From assembly GCA_025350345.1 (NCBI GenBank), contig JANXYA010000276.1, forward strand, positions 1 through 16,706: a DNA stretch of 16,706 nt, written 5' to 3'. Source of the DNA: Gammaproteobacteria bacterium. Lineage in GTDB: Bacteria > Pseudomonadota > Gammaproteobacteria > Steroidobacterales > Steroidobacteraceae. A program made the translations under genes and the position numbers. The stretch's first letter is position 1. Every line of letters begins with the position of its first letter. Below are positions 8,501 to 14,468 of this stretch, piece after piece. The notes beneath the pieces were generated by a model. The model saw only the letters and a list, made by a program, of their open reading frames with translations. It had not been told where the DNA came from and did no database searches.

Positions 8501-9018
8501 ACATCGAACAGCGAGCCGCGCAGCGCGTACTCGCCGGGCCCGCTCACCTGGCTGACGCTGGCGTAGCCGGCGGCACTGAGGCGCCGGCGGAGCGAGTCGA
8601 TGGCGAGGGCTGCGCCCCGCTCGAGCGAGAAACTGCGGGCACTCACGTAGCTGACGGGCGGCAGGCGCGTGAGCAGGCTGTCGGCGGTCAGCAGCAGGAT
8701 GCCGTGCCGGAAGTCGGGCAGGCGCGCCAGTGTGCGCAGCCGGTCGGAGACGATGTCCGGGTGCGGTGAGAACTGATCGTAGGGGAGCGTCTCCCAATCC
8801 GGAAGTGTGAGGATCTCGAGCCCCGCGCCGCCGAAGAAGCGCAGCTCCACCGCCAGCCGTTCGAGTTCGCGGACATCCGCGGCGACGTGGATCCACGGCC
8901 GCGTGTCGGCCAGCACCGCCTCGGCCAGCGCCAATGCCCGCGCCCCCGCGGGCAGGGCAGGCCAATGCAGCCGGGCGACGCCCGGGCCGGGAATTGCGGG
9001 TCGGAGCAGAACGCTCAT
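5527..9018 (-). CDS. mfd: Transcription-repair coupling factor Mfd
   Basis: A DNA translocase of 1163 residues that displaces stalled RNA polymerase and recruits UvrA to lesions. It is full length (the E. coli protein has 1148). The N-terminal UvrB-homology module covers about 1-330 (LTLPDWETLPYD). The CarD-like RNA-polymerase interaction domain starts near 480 (PVVHETYGVGRYLGLE). The superfamily-2 helicase has Walker A GDVGFGKT at 630-637 and Walker B DEEHRFG at 731-737. It also has TATPIPRT and the second RecA lobe (TTIIESGIDVP, QLRGRVGRS). The UvrA-masking C-terminal domain follows (PEDFVPDVQLRLALYQR). I start at ATG 9018, with GGTGAG seven bases upstream; Walker A Lys is then residue 636, close to its E. 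coli position. An in-frame GTG at 9030 would add four residues. The gene ends in an ATGA overlap with csiV. The last roughly 20 residues are a Pro/Ala tail. Confidence 0.98.
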   Translation of the reverse strand: MSVLLRPAIPGPGVARLHWPALPAGARALALAEAVLADTRPWIHVAADVRELERLAVELRFFGGAGLEILTLPDWETLPYDQFSPHPDIVSDRLRTLARLPDFRHGILLLTADSLLTRLPPVSYVSARSFSLERGAALAIDSLRRRLSAAGYASVSQVSGPGEYALRGSLFDVWPMGTELPVRIDLLEERIDTLRRFDPETQRSLEAIEALRLLPAREIPLDADSIREYRRRFRLRFSGDVTRLGLYRDVSEGIAPPGIEYYLPLFFPATASLMDYLPSDLVLATEPGLDAALSASWQAIGTRYEQYRHDIERPLLAPEEIFVSPSELAAQLAAHPQVYLSDEGGTAEPEPGNACLAPPDFRLDARATEPLAPLMAFLQQYPGRVLLAADSPGRREVITQMLVAHGRTPRPVSGWPQFVDGSATLAIIVAGEVRGLALREPPLMLLAETQLFGTRARQERRRRRTLADPAAILRNLQSLEPGAPVVHETYGVGRYLGLELMQIGGETGEFLLLEYRDGDRVYVPVHALHLVNRYAGGSPESAPLHKLGTEQWAKARRRAAEAVRDVAAELLDLHARRHAHAAAVLRAGELEYQTFANAFPFEETADQADAIAQVIADLAQPTPMDRIVCGDVGFGKTEVAMRAAFVAVQAGHQVTVLVPTTLLAEQHLQSFRDRFADWPVRVEALSRFRSRLDAQAVLEGFENGKVDILIATHKLLHVDARARRLGLLIVDEEHRFGVRDKERLKALRAEVHVLTLTATPIPRTLNMALGGLRELSLISTPPAGRLAIKTFICEWHGPTLREAALRELRRGGQIYLVHNEVQDIEKVASDFATLVPEAQVRFAHGQMRERELEQLMVDFYHRRFSVLVCTTIIESGIDVPTANTILINRADRLGLAQLHQLRGRVGRSHHRAYAYLIIPSRRALKGDAAKRLDAIESMEDLGAGFLLATHDLEIRGAGEFLGEAQSGELTEVGLTLYLDMLEQAVVAFRAGREPQLERPLAAVSEVDLHVPALLPEDFVPDVQLRLALYQRIAAASAFELQDMGGELLDRFGPLPQPASNLLQLAALRLGARALGVRRLDLGPQGGSVQFEAENRVDAATVIRLIQRPAHDYRMDGPLRLRFTRGLSAIPARFEFATQLLGELAGPGTTPRPGAAPAAANIGA

Positions 9019-9107
9019 GCAACAGCTCACCGTGCCGGTGCGCGGGCCGCCGGCTCGTTACGGATTTCAGCGCGCGAGCTTAGCTGGGCGCCGCCCGATT
9101 ACAAGTC

Positions 9108-9392
9108 TTAGGGGGCGACGGCGACGGCGTCGATGAGCCGGTCGTTCTCGAAGAAAACACTGAACGTGGGGTAGTCCCAGCGCGTGATCGGCGGGGCGCC
9201 GACCGCAGCGTGGCGGGTCTGCGGCGCGCCAAACTTCGCCTCGACCGCGCTCATCGTCTGGCCACGTGCCGGTACCTCGACCGTGGCGGGGCGCACCACC
9301 ACCTGGTCGTCCACCACCATGGTTTCGGCCGTGGCGGCGGCGCACCAGAGGCTGGTCAGCGCCAATGCCAGGCTCAGGCTGCTTGCTTTCAT
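9108..9392 (-). CDS. Small exported protein with a BamE/SmpA-like core, function unknown
   Basis: Encodes 94 residues. Residues 1-22 are a signal peptide ending ATA/ET, a good signal-peptidase I site. The single Cys17 is preceded by Trp, so this is not a lipobox and the protein is probably soluble in the periplasm. The mature part (about 72 residues) contains RGQTMSAVEAKFGAP, AAVGAPPITRWDY and FSVFFENDRLIDAV. This arrangement (a helix with VxxxFGxP, then strands with W-Y and a final FE--LIxAV strand) resembles the small two-layer BamE/SmpA fold. I recognise the pattern as a recurrent uncharacterised proteobacterial family but know no established role. An AAGGA ribosome site lies about seven bases before the ATG. 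It is 89 bp upstream of mfd on the same strand and divergent from lolC. The fold suggestion is inference. Confidence 0.8.
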   Translation of the reverse strand: MKASSLSLALALTSLWCAAATAETMVVDDQVVVRPATVEVPARGQTMSAVEAKFGAPQTRHAAVGAPPITRWDYPTFSVFFENDRLIDAVAVAP

Positions 9393-9410
9393 GGCTGTTC
9401 CTTCTGATGC

Positions 9411-9428
9411 TCGGGGCGGTCCGCCCGA
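9411..9428 (-). repeat. GC-rich inverted repeat in the leader of the small exported protein gene
   Basis: TCGGGGCGGTCCGCCCGA can fold into a stem of seven G-C-rich pairs (four outer, three inner) with one bulged G and a 3-base loop. It lies between the proposed promoter and the ribosome site of the 9392 gene, so it would be part of the leader. No T-run follows, so it is not a normal intrinsic terminator. A regulatory role is speculative. Confidence 0.3.
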
Positions 9429-9441
9429 CCGCAGGCTTGCG

Positions 9442-9472
9442 ACTATAGCACCGGCCCGGCGCGCTGCCCCAA
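9442..9472 (-). promoter_or_regulatory. Candidate extended -10 promoter for the small exported protein gene
   Basis: The minus strand reads TGCTATAGT (9450-9442): an extended -10 TG plus TATAGT, 5 of 6 matches to TATAAT. A weak -35-like TTGGGG lies at 9472-9467 with a long 19-bp spacer, which an extended -10 can tolerate. Initiation would be near 9435, about 42 bases before the ATG at 9392. It may also drive mfd, since no terminator separates the two genes. Confidence 0.45.
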
Positions 9473-9569
9473 GGGTGGCGGTGCGCCACGGCCCTCTGGC
9501 GCGCGGAACTGTGACGCCGATCCGCTTTGATCGCCGTGCGCGCCGCTGCCGTGATTAAATGCCGGGCTC

Positions 9570-10817
9570 ATGTTCCAGCCGCTGTCACTGTTTGTCGGTC
9601 TGCGCTACGTGCGGGCGCGCCGGCACACCTTCTTCGTATCGTTCATCACCTGGGTGTCGCTTGCCGGCGTCGCCCTGGGCGTAGCGGCGCTGATCGTGGT
9701 GCTGTCGGTCATGAACGGGCTGAAGAGTGAATTGCGCGAGCGGCTGCTGGCACTCAGCGCCCACGCGCGGATCGTCGATGCGCGTCCGGCGGCCAGCGCC
9801 GATCTCAGTGCGCTGGGCGGGCGCCTGCGCCGCCTTCCCGGCGTGGTCGGCGTCGCGCCCTACATGGATCTGCAGGCGCTCGCCATGCACGGCAGCGACA
9901 TGCTGCCCATCACCCTGCGCGGCATCGATCCGCGGCGCGAGGCCGAGGTGACGCAGCTCGGCTCGCTCCTGGTGAGCGGCAGCATGGCCGCTCTCGGGCC
10001 GGGCAGCGATCATCTGATCATGGGCGAAGCCCTGGCTGAACAGCTGGGCGTGGCCGTGGGGGATTCCGTCACGGTGCTGGTGCCGATCGCGAGTGAGTCG
10101 GCGGCGCCGGAGCCCAAGCTGCGGGTCTTCGTCGTGGCAGGCATGTTCGCCGCCGGCATCCAGGACCATGACGCGACGCTGGCCCTGGCCTCGCTCGCCG
10201 ATGTGCAGGCCTTCGCGCCGCAGGCGGTGGGCGCCAGCGGCCTGCGGCTGCGTTTTGCCGATGCGCTGGCGGTGCCGGAATACATGCCGGCGGTGCGGGC
10301 CGCGGCCGGCGCCGGCACGGTGGTGCGCGACTGGACGCAGGACAATGCCAGCTACTTTCGCGCCATCCGCATCGAGAAGACGATGGTGGCGATGATCCTG
10401 CTGCTGGTAGTCGGCATCGCGGCCTTCAATATCGTCGCCATGCTGGTGATGGTGGTGACCGACAAGCGCACCGACATCGCGATCCTGCGCACGCTCGGCG
10501 CGGCGCCGGGCACCGTGCTGCGCGTGTTCATCGTCCAGGGCCTGGTGATCGGCTGGTGCGGTGTCGCCGCCGGCGTCGCTCTGGGCGTGCTGGTGGCCGG
10601 GAACGTGGACCGCATCGCGCCGTTTCTCGAGCGCCTGTTCGGCTTTCGCTTCTTCGACGCCGACGTCTTCTACATCACGAGCCTGCCGGCGGAGCTCCAT
10701 GGGCGCGATGTACTGTGGATCAGCGTGGCCGCCCTGGTGCTGACGCTCAGCGCCACCGTCTACCCGGCACTGCGCGCCGCGGGCACGCCGCCAGCGGCGG
10801 CGCTGCGCTATGAGTGA
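9570..10817 (+). CDS. lolC: Lipoprotein-releasing ABC transporter permease LolC
   Basis: A 415-residue inner-membrane permease of the LolCDE complex, which extracts outer-membrane lipoproteins and passes them to LolA. The first transmembrane helix is at about 24-48 and ends in LSVMNG. A long periplasmic domain (about 50-270) contains the hook region that binds LolA. Three C-terminal helices begin near 272 (MVAMILLLVVG), 315 and 375, with the coupling segment DKRTDIAILRTLGA between the first two. The opening MFQPLSLFVGLRYVR resembles E. coli LolC (MYQP-type start) more than LolE. The upstream DNA lacks a clear Shine-Dalgarno sequence. An AT-rich GATTAAAT at 9553-9560 ends only nine bases before the ATG and could be a -10 giving a very short leader, but no properly spaced -35 is present. 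lolE follows after 3 bp. Confidence 0.93.
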   Translation: MFQPLSLFVGLRYVRARRHTFFVSFITWVSLAGVALGVAALIVVLSVMNGLKSELRERLLALSAHARIVDARPAASADLSALGGRLRRLPGVVGVAPYMDLQALAMHGSDMLPITLRGIDPRREAEVTQLGSLLVSGSMAALGPGSDHLIMGEALAEQLGVAVGDSVTVLVPIASESAAPEPKLRVFVVAGMFAAGIQDHDATLALASLADVQAFAPQAVGASGLRLRFADALAVPEYMPAVRAAAGAGTVVRDWTQDNASYFRAIRIEKTMVAMILLLVVGIAAFNIVAMLVMVVTDKRTDIAILRTLGAAPGTVLRVFIVQGLVIGWCGVAAGVALGVLVAGNVDRIAPFLERLFGFRFFDADVFYITSLPAELHGRDVLWISVAALVLTLSATVYPALRAAGTPPAAALRYE

Positions 10818-10820
10818 ATC

Positions 10821-12068
10821 ATGACTCTGCCCTACGAGGTCATGATCGGCACGCGCTATCTGCGCTCGACGCAGCGGCGCGGATTCCTGTCGTTCATTTC
10901 GATCGTATCGATCCTGGGCCTGGCCCTCGGCGTGGCGGTGCTGATCGTTGTCCTGTCGGTGATGAACGGCTTCGAGCGCGAACTGCGCAGCCGCATACTC
11001 AGCGTGACCTCGCACGCGACGCTGATGGGACTGGGCGGTACGCTGCCCGACTGGCGCGCCGCGCAGGCGCGGGCCCAGGCGCAGCCCGGGGTGATCGCGG
11101 CGGTGCCCTACATCGAGGTGCAGGCGATGCTGGTGCATGGGGCGCGCTCGGCGCCAACGCAATTGCGCGGTGTGCTGCCGGCGCAGGAGCGGCGTGCGGT
11201 AAGCCTCGCGCAGCGCATCAGCGGCGGCACCATCGAGGAGCTCGCCCCCGGGAGCTATTGCATCGTGCTCGGAGACGCGCTGGCCGAGGCGCTCGACGTG
11301 CGCGTCGGCGACAACGTGGTGCTCATCGCGCCCCAGGGCAGCGTCACGCCGGCGGGCTTCACGCCCACCATGCGCCGCTTCCGCGTCAGCGGGCTGTTTC
11401 ATTCCGGCATGTACGAGTACGACAGCGCACTGGCGCTCACCGCCATGCAGGATGCGGCGCGGGTCTACCGGCTCGGCGATGAGGTGAGCGGCCTGCGCCT
11501 CGCGCTGCGCGATCCGCTCGCGGCCCCGAGCCTGGTGCGGACGCTGGCGCTGCAGCTCGGCGGCGGTTACTACGTCAGCGACTGGACGCGCAACCACGCG
11601 TCGTTCTTCCGCTCGATCCAGGTCACCAAGACGATGATGTTCCTGATCCTGCTGCTGGTCGTGGCGGTCGCGGCCTTCAACATCGTCGCGACGCTGGTCA
11701 TGGTCGTGCGGGAGAAGCGTCCCGCGATCGCGATCCTGCGCACCCTCGGCGCGCTGCCGCGCAACATACTGGCCATCTTCTCGGTGCAGGGCACGCTGAT
11801 CGGGCTTGCCGGCACCCTCGGCGGCGCGCTGCTGGGCTGGCTGATCGCCGATCACATCGGCGCGCTGGTGGCCGCGGTCGAGCGATTGAGCGGCGCGCAG
11901 TTCCTCGATGCGCGGGTCTACTTCATGAGCGAACTGCCCGCCTACGTGGAAGGGCGCGACGTGCTGCAGGTGTGCGCGGTCGCATTCCTGCTGTGCGCCC
12001 TGGCAACCTTGTATCCTGCCTGGCGGGCCGCGCTGACCGAGCCGGCGGAGGCATTGCGACATGACTGA
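10821..12068 (+). CDS. lolE: Lipoprotein-releasing ABC transporter permease LolE
   Basis: The second permease of LolCDE, also 415 residues and clearly a paralogue of the upstream gene: both share LGVAVLIVVLSVMNG-type first helices and a near-identical third segment (AFNIVATLVMVV, then AILRTLGALP). Its opening (RRGFLSFISIVSILG, then GFERELRSRIL) resembles E. coli LolE, which accepts the lipoprotein substrate from the membrane. Helices lie at about 24-48, 272-297, 315-340 and 375-400, with the periplasmic domain between the first two. The 3-bp gap from lolC and the 8-bp overlap with lolD indicate one transcript with coupled translation. Assigning C versus E among these paralogues rests on the N-termini and is less certain than the family. 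Confidence 0.9.
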   Translation: MTLPYEVMIGTRYLRSTQRRGFLSFISIVSILGLALGVAVLIVVLSVMNGFERELRSRILSVTSHATLMGLGGTLPDWRAAQARAQAQPGVIAAVPYIEVQAMLVHGARSAPTQLRGVLPAQERRAVSLAQRISGGTIEELAPGSYCIVLGDALAEALDVRVGDNVVLIAPQGSVTPAGFTPTMRRFRVSGLFHSGMYEYDSALALTAMQDAARVYRLGDEVSGLRLALRDPLAAPSLVRTLALQLGGGYYVSDWTRNHASFFRSIQVTKTMMFLILLLVVAVAAFNIVATLVMVVREKRPAIAILRTLGALPRNILAIFSVQGTLIGLAGTLGGALLGWLIADHIGALVAAVERLSGAQFLDARVYFMSELPAYVEGRDVLQVCAVAFLLCALATLYPAWRAALTEPAEALRHD

Positions 12069-12756
12069 AGTGCAGGACATCGCCGGCGGCACCGTGCTCA
12101 GCGCCCGCGGGGTGGAGCGGCGATTCCAGGAGGGATCGACGAGGCTCGAGGTGCTGCGTGGCCTGAATCTCGAAGTGCGCGCCGGGGAGCGGCTCGGCAT
12201 TATCGGCGTGTCCGGATCGGGCAAGACGACCCTGCTGCAGATCCTTGGTGGGCTCGACCGGCCCGACGCGGGCCACGTCGAAATCGACGGCCGCGACCTG
12301 CACGCGCTCACCGAGCATGAGCGCAGCACGCTGCGCAACCGCACGATGGGCTTCGTCTACCAGTTCCATCACCTGCTGGCGGAGTTCAGCGCGCTGGAAA
12401 ATGTCGCCATGCCGCTGCTGGTGCGACGCGACGGCGCCGCCGCGGCGGCGGCGCAGGCCACGGCGCTGCTGGAGCGGGTAGGTCTGGGCGCGCGCCTGCG
12501 CCACCGCCCGCACCAGCTCTCGGGGGGCGAGCGCCAGCGCGCGGCCGTCGCGCGCGCGCTGGTGAGCTCACCGCGCCTGGTGCTCGCCGATGAGCCGACC
12601 GGCAACCTCGATGGCCACAACGCCGAACAGGTGTTTGCGCTGCTGCTGGAGCTGAATCGCGAACTGGGCACCAGCCTCGTGGTCGTGACCCACGACACGC
12701 GCCTGGCCGCGCGCATGGATCGGGTGCTCGAGCTGCACAACGGGATCTTGCGCTAG
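12061..12756 (+). CDS. lolD: Lipoprotein-releasing ABC transporter ATPase LolD
   Basis: A 231-residue cytoplasmic ATPase that powers lipoprotein release by LolC/LolE. It has Walker A GVSGSGKTT at 49-57, a LolD-type Q-loop stretch VYQFHHLL at 99-106 followed by ALENVAMPLL, signature LSGGERQR at 153-160, Walker B LVLADEP at 173-179 and switch His211. The QFHHLL motif separates LolD from related MacB/FtsE-type ATPases. The ATG lies inside lolE (8-bp overlap) and has a strong GGAGG at 12047-12051, nine bases upstream. The stop TAG shares its bases with the stop of the converging DUF2062 gene. All catalytic motifs are intact, so the complex should be functional. Confidence 0.97.
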   Translation: MTEVQDIAGGTVLSARGVERRFQEGSTRLEVLRGLNLEVRAGERLGIIGVSGSGKTTLLQILGGLDRPDAGHVEIDGRDLHALTEHERSTLRNRTMGFVYQFHHLLAEFSALENVAMPLLVRRDGAAAAAAQATALLERVGLGARLRHRPHQLSGGERQRAAVARALVSSPRLVLADEPTGNLDGHNAEQVFALLLELNRELGTSLVVVTHDTRLAARMDRVLELHNGILR

Positions 12757-13286
12757 GGCGTGCCTCTGGCCGCCGGCGATGCGCGGCGGCGCTGGCGGAG
12801 CTTGCGCCTGATGGCCCGGCGCCACGCCAGCTCCAGTCCCCAGCGTGCGCACACGCCGCAGACGATCGCGCTGACCAGGCAGCCGAGCAGGAAGGGCTTC
12901 CACAACGGCCCCAGGCCATGCTCCAGCCAGCTCCAGCTGAGCTGGAATGCGAAGTGCTGCGGCGTGCTGTGCAGCAGGATGGTACCGAGCCGGTAGGCGC
13001 CGTAATAGATTGGCACCACCGTAAACGGATTGACCACCCAGGTGCTGGCCAGCACCACCGGCAGGTTGAAGCGCCAATAGAGGGCCGCCAGCACGCCCAC
13101 CACGGTGTGCACCGGCAGCGGAATGAAGGCGATCGCCACTCCAGCCCCGAAGGCGCTCGTGATGGCGTGCCGGTTCAGGGACCACAGCTGCGGGTCCATG
13201 TGGCGCTGCCCGAAGACTCGCAGGGACCAGTGGCCGCGGCGCGCCTCCATCCACTGGGCCAGCTGCTTGACGATTCTGCGCGGCAT
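12753..13286 (-). CDS. DUF2062 inner-membrane protein
   Basis: A 177-residue DUF2062 protein of unknown function. The family pattern is clear: MPRRIVK start, HMDPQLWSLNRHAI at 29-42, a first hydrophobic segment AFGAGVAIAFIPLP at 45-58, then VVNPFTVVPIYYGAYRLG at 84-101 and a last helix at about 131-148. The C-terminus is strongly basic (RRAIRRKLRQRRR). DUF2062 genes neighbour lol genes in Pseudomonas as well, so the position is conserved, but no mechanism is known to me. It is transcribed towards lolD, and both genes end on the same CTAG. No strong ribosome site precedes the ATG at 13286; the start is chosen because the family normally begins with MPRR or similar. Confidence 0.9.
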   Translation of the reverse strand: MPRRIVKQLAQWMEARRGHWSLRVFGQRHMDPQLWSLNRHAITSAFGAGVAIAFIPLPVHTVVGVLAALYWRFNLPVVLASTWVVNPFTVVPIYYGAYRLGTILLHSTPQHFAFQLSWSWLEHGLGPLWKPFLLGCLVSAIVCGVCARWGLELAWRRAIRRKLRQRRRASPAARGTP

Positions 13287-13340
13287 TTGTGGCGCACTCT
13301 AACAGCCCGTGCCACACCGCCGCACTGGCGCATGGCCTCA

Positions 13341-13356
13341 CGGATAGGTTTATCCG
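13341..13356. repeat. Palindrome upstream of exbB
   Basis: CGGATA (13341-13346) and TATCCG (13351-13356) are perfect inverted copies around GGTT. The element ends 12 bp before the TATCAT hexamer proposed as the exbB -10, so it covers the region where a -35 should sit. It could be a small operator or a chance palindrome. The GATA/TATC halves only vaguely recall a Fur box, and I do not claim one. Confidence 0.35.
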
Positions 13357-13368
13357 AGCCGCCTTAGG

Positions 13369-13374
13369 TATCAT
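13369..13374 (+). promoter_or_regulatory. Candidate -10 of the exbB-exbD-msbA-lpxK promoter
   Basis: TATCAT matches TATAAT at 5 of 6 positions and lies 36 bp before the exbB ATG, in the 124-bp gap between divergent genes. No good -35 occurs at 16-18 bp spacing; that region is occupied by a palindrome. Initiation near 13381 would leave a leader of about 30 bases containing GGAG at 13396-13399. An activator-dependent promoter would fit, but this is inference. Confidence 0.4.
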
Positions 13375-13410
13375 GCGCGGTCGGACCACAACAGCGGAGC
13401 AGAAACGGGA

Positions 13411-14040
13411 ATGTGGGAAATCGTGCGCGCCGGCGGCTGGATGATGGGGCCGATTATCCTGTTTTCAGTCGTCGCCCTGGCGATCATCCTGGAGCGGTTG
13501 TGGACGCTGCAGGACCGGCGGGTGCTGCCGCCCGACCTGACCAGGCGTGTGTGGCAGCTGGTCGAGGCCAACCAGGTCAGCGACAAGGTCATCGAGGCTC
13601 TCGAGCAGAATTCCCCGCTCGGCAAGCTCCTGGCCGCGGGCCTGGCTCACCGGCATCGCCCGCGCGAGGTGGTGATGGAGCGCCTCGAGGACACCGGCCG
13701 CCACGTGGTGCACGAGCTCGAGCGCTTCCTCAATACGCTCGGCACCATCGCCGGTGTCTCCCCGCTCCTCGGCCTGCTGGGCACGGTCGGCGGCATCATC
13801 AAGGCCTTCAATGCCATCAATGCCGGCGGCAGTGGTGACCCGCGCATGCTCTCGGGCGGCATCGCACAGGCCCTGATCACGACGGCGGCGGGCCTGTGCG
13901 TCGCCATCCCCGCGCTAGTCGCCTACCGGTATCTGCGCGGCCGCGTGGATGGCATCGTGATCGAAATGGAAAAGGACGCGATCCAGCTCGCCGATGCGCT
14001 CGAGGCGGCGCAGCTGGCGGCCCGTGGCGCCAGCGTATGA
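13411..14040 (+). CDS. exbB: MotA/TolQ/ExbB proton-channel family protein
   Basis: A 209-residue inner-membrane protein of the ExbB/TolQ family, which with ExbD turns proton flow into mechanical work on TonB-like partners. It has three transmembrane segments, as expected: about 10-31, 113-135 and 153-175. The family pore motifs are present: LGLLGTVGGIIKAF at 121-133 and ALITTAAGLCVAIPALVAY at 154-172, including the pore-lining Thr residues. The cytoplasmic loop between helices 1 and 2 is of normal size. GGAG lies 11 bases before the ATG. The stop overlaps the exbD start as ATGA. ExbB-ExbD ahead of lipid A genes is a recurring arrangement in Pseudomonas and Xanthomonas relatives. The partner it energises is not encoded in this window. 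Confidence 0.92.
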   Translation: MWEIVRAGGWMMGPIILFSVVALAIILERLWTLQDRRVLPPDLTRRVWQLVEANQVSDKVIEALEQNSPLGKLLAAGLAHRHRPREVVMERLEDTGRHVVHELERFLNTLGTIAGVSPLLGLLGTVGGIIKAFNAINAGGSGDPRMLSGGIAQALITTAAGLCVAIPALVAYRYLRGRVDGIVIEMEKDAIQLADALEAAQLAARGASV

Positions 14041-14468
14041 ACCTCAAGCCGCGCCGCCACGAGGAGCCCGAGATCAACATGGTCTCGCTGATCGATGTGG
14101 TGCTGATGCTGGTGATCTTTTTCATGCTCTCCTCCAGCTTCGTGGGGGAAGGGCGCCTGCGCATACAGCTTCCCCAGGCCTCCTCGGTGCCGATCGAGCG
14201 CGTCATCGCGGCACCACTGGTGGTGACGGTCACCGCGGGCGGCAGCTACCTGGTCAACAATCGCGAGCTCGTCAATGCCAGTCCCGACACGCTGCGCAAG
14301 GCGATCGAGCAGGTAGCCCCGACGCAGCGCAACTTCCCGGTGAGCCTGCGCGCCGACGGCCGCGCGACGCACCAGTCGGTGGTCACGGCGATGGACGTGC
14401 TCGGCCAGCTGGGCTTCGCGCAGCTCAATTTCGTGACCATGCGCGCCAGCGAGGCCGCGAGTCCTTGA
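14037..14468 (+). CDS. exbD: ExbD/TolR family protein
   Basis: A 143-residue single-pass protein, partner of ExbB. A short cytoplasmic N-terminus (EEPEINMVSLIDV) leads into one transmembrane helix at about 17-37 (VVLMLVIFFML). Asp20 in SLIDV is the conserved membrane Asp that carries protons (Asp25 in E. coli ExbD). The periplasmic domain (about 40-143) has the usual alternating strands and helices: PLVVTV, VNNRELV, FPVSLRADGRATHQSVVTAMDVLGQ. The ATG at 14037 overlaps the exbB stop by four bases and gives a family-typical length; an upstream in-frame reading would only add sequence overlapping exbB. The last four bases also serve as the TTGA overlap with msbA. Confidence 0.92.
   Translation: MNLKPRRHEEPEINMVSLIDVVLMLVIFFMLSSSFVGEGRLRIQLPQASSVPIERVIAAPLVVTVTAGGSYLVNNRELVNASPDTLRKAIEQVAPTQRNFPVSLRADGRATHQSVVTAMDVLGQLGFAQLNFVTMRASEAASP

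Noticed and set aside
5521..8769. Very long plus-strand open frame of 1082 codons antisense to mfd
   Set aside because: It mirrors a complete, motif-rich mfd. Its translation is rich in Arg/Gln/His/Gly without recognisable domains, as expected for an antisense frame in high-GC DNA.
9031..9107. Promoter TTGTAA-16-TAAGCT or GGGCGGCGCCC hairpin terminator before mfd
   Set aside because: The hexamers match only 4 and 3 of 6 positions, and the hairpin stem is four or five pairs without a T-run. Neither is supportable.
9585..12344. Minus-strand open frame of 919 codons across lolC and lolE
   Set aside because: It spans two real genes plus their junction. The composition is dominated by Arg/His/Gln/Ala, and it has no ribosome site or family motif.
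13341..13356. Fur box upstream of exbB
   Set aside because: GATA and TATC halves are present, but the remaining consensus positions are not, so an iron-regulation claim is unsupported.
13896..14036. Upstream extension of exbD inside exbB
   Set aside because: The frame is open but overlaps the third helix of exbB, reads as Arg-rich noise, and lacks family similarity. ATG 14037 gives the normal ExbD length.
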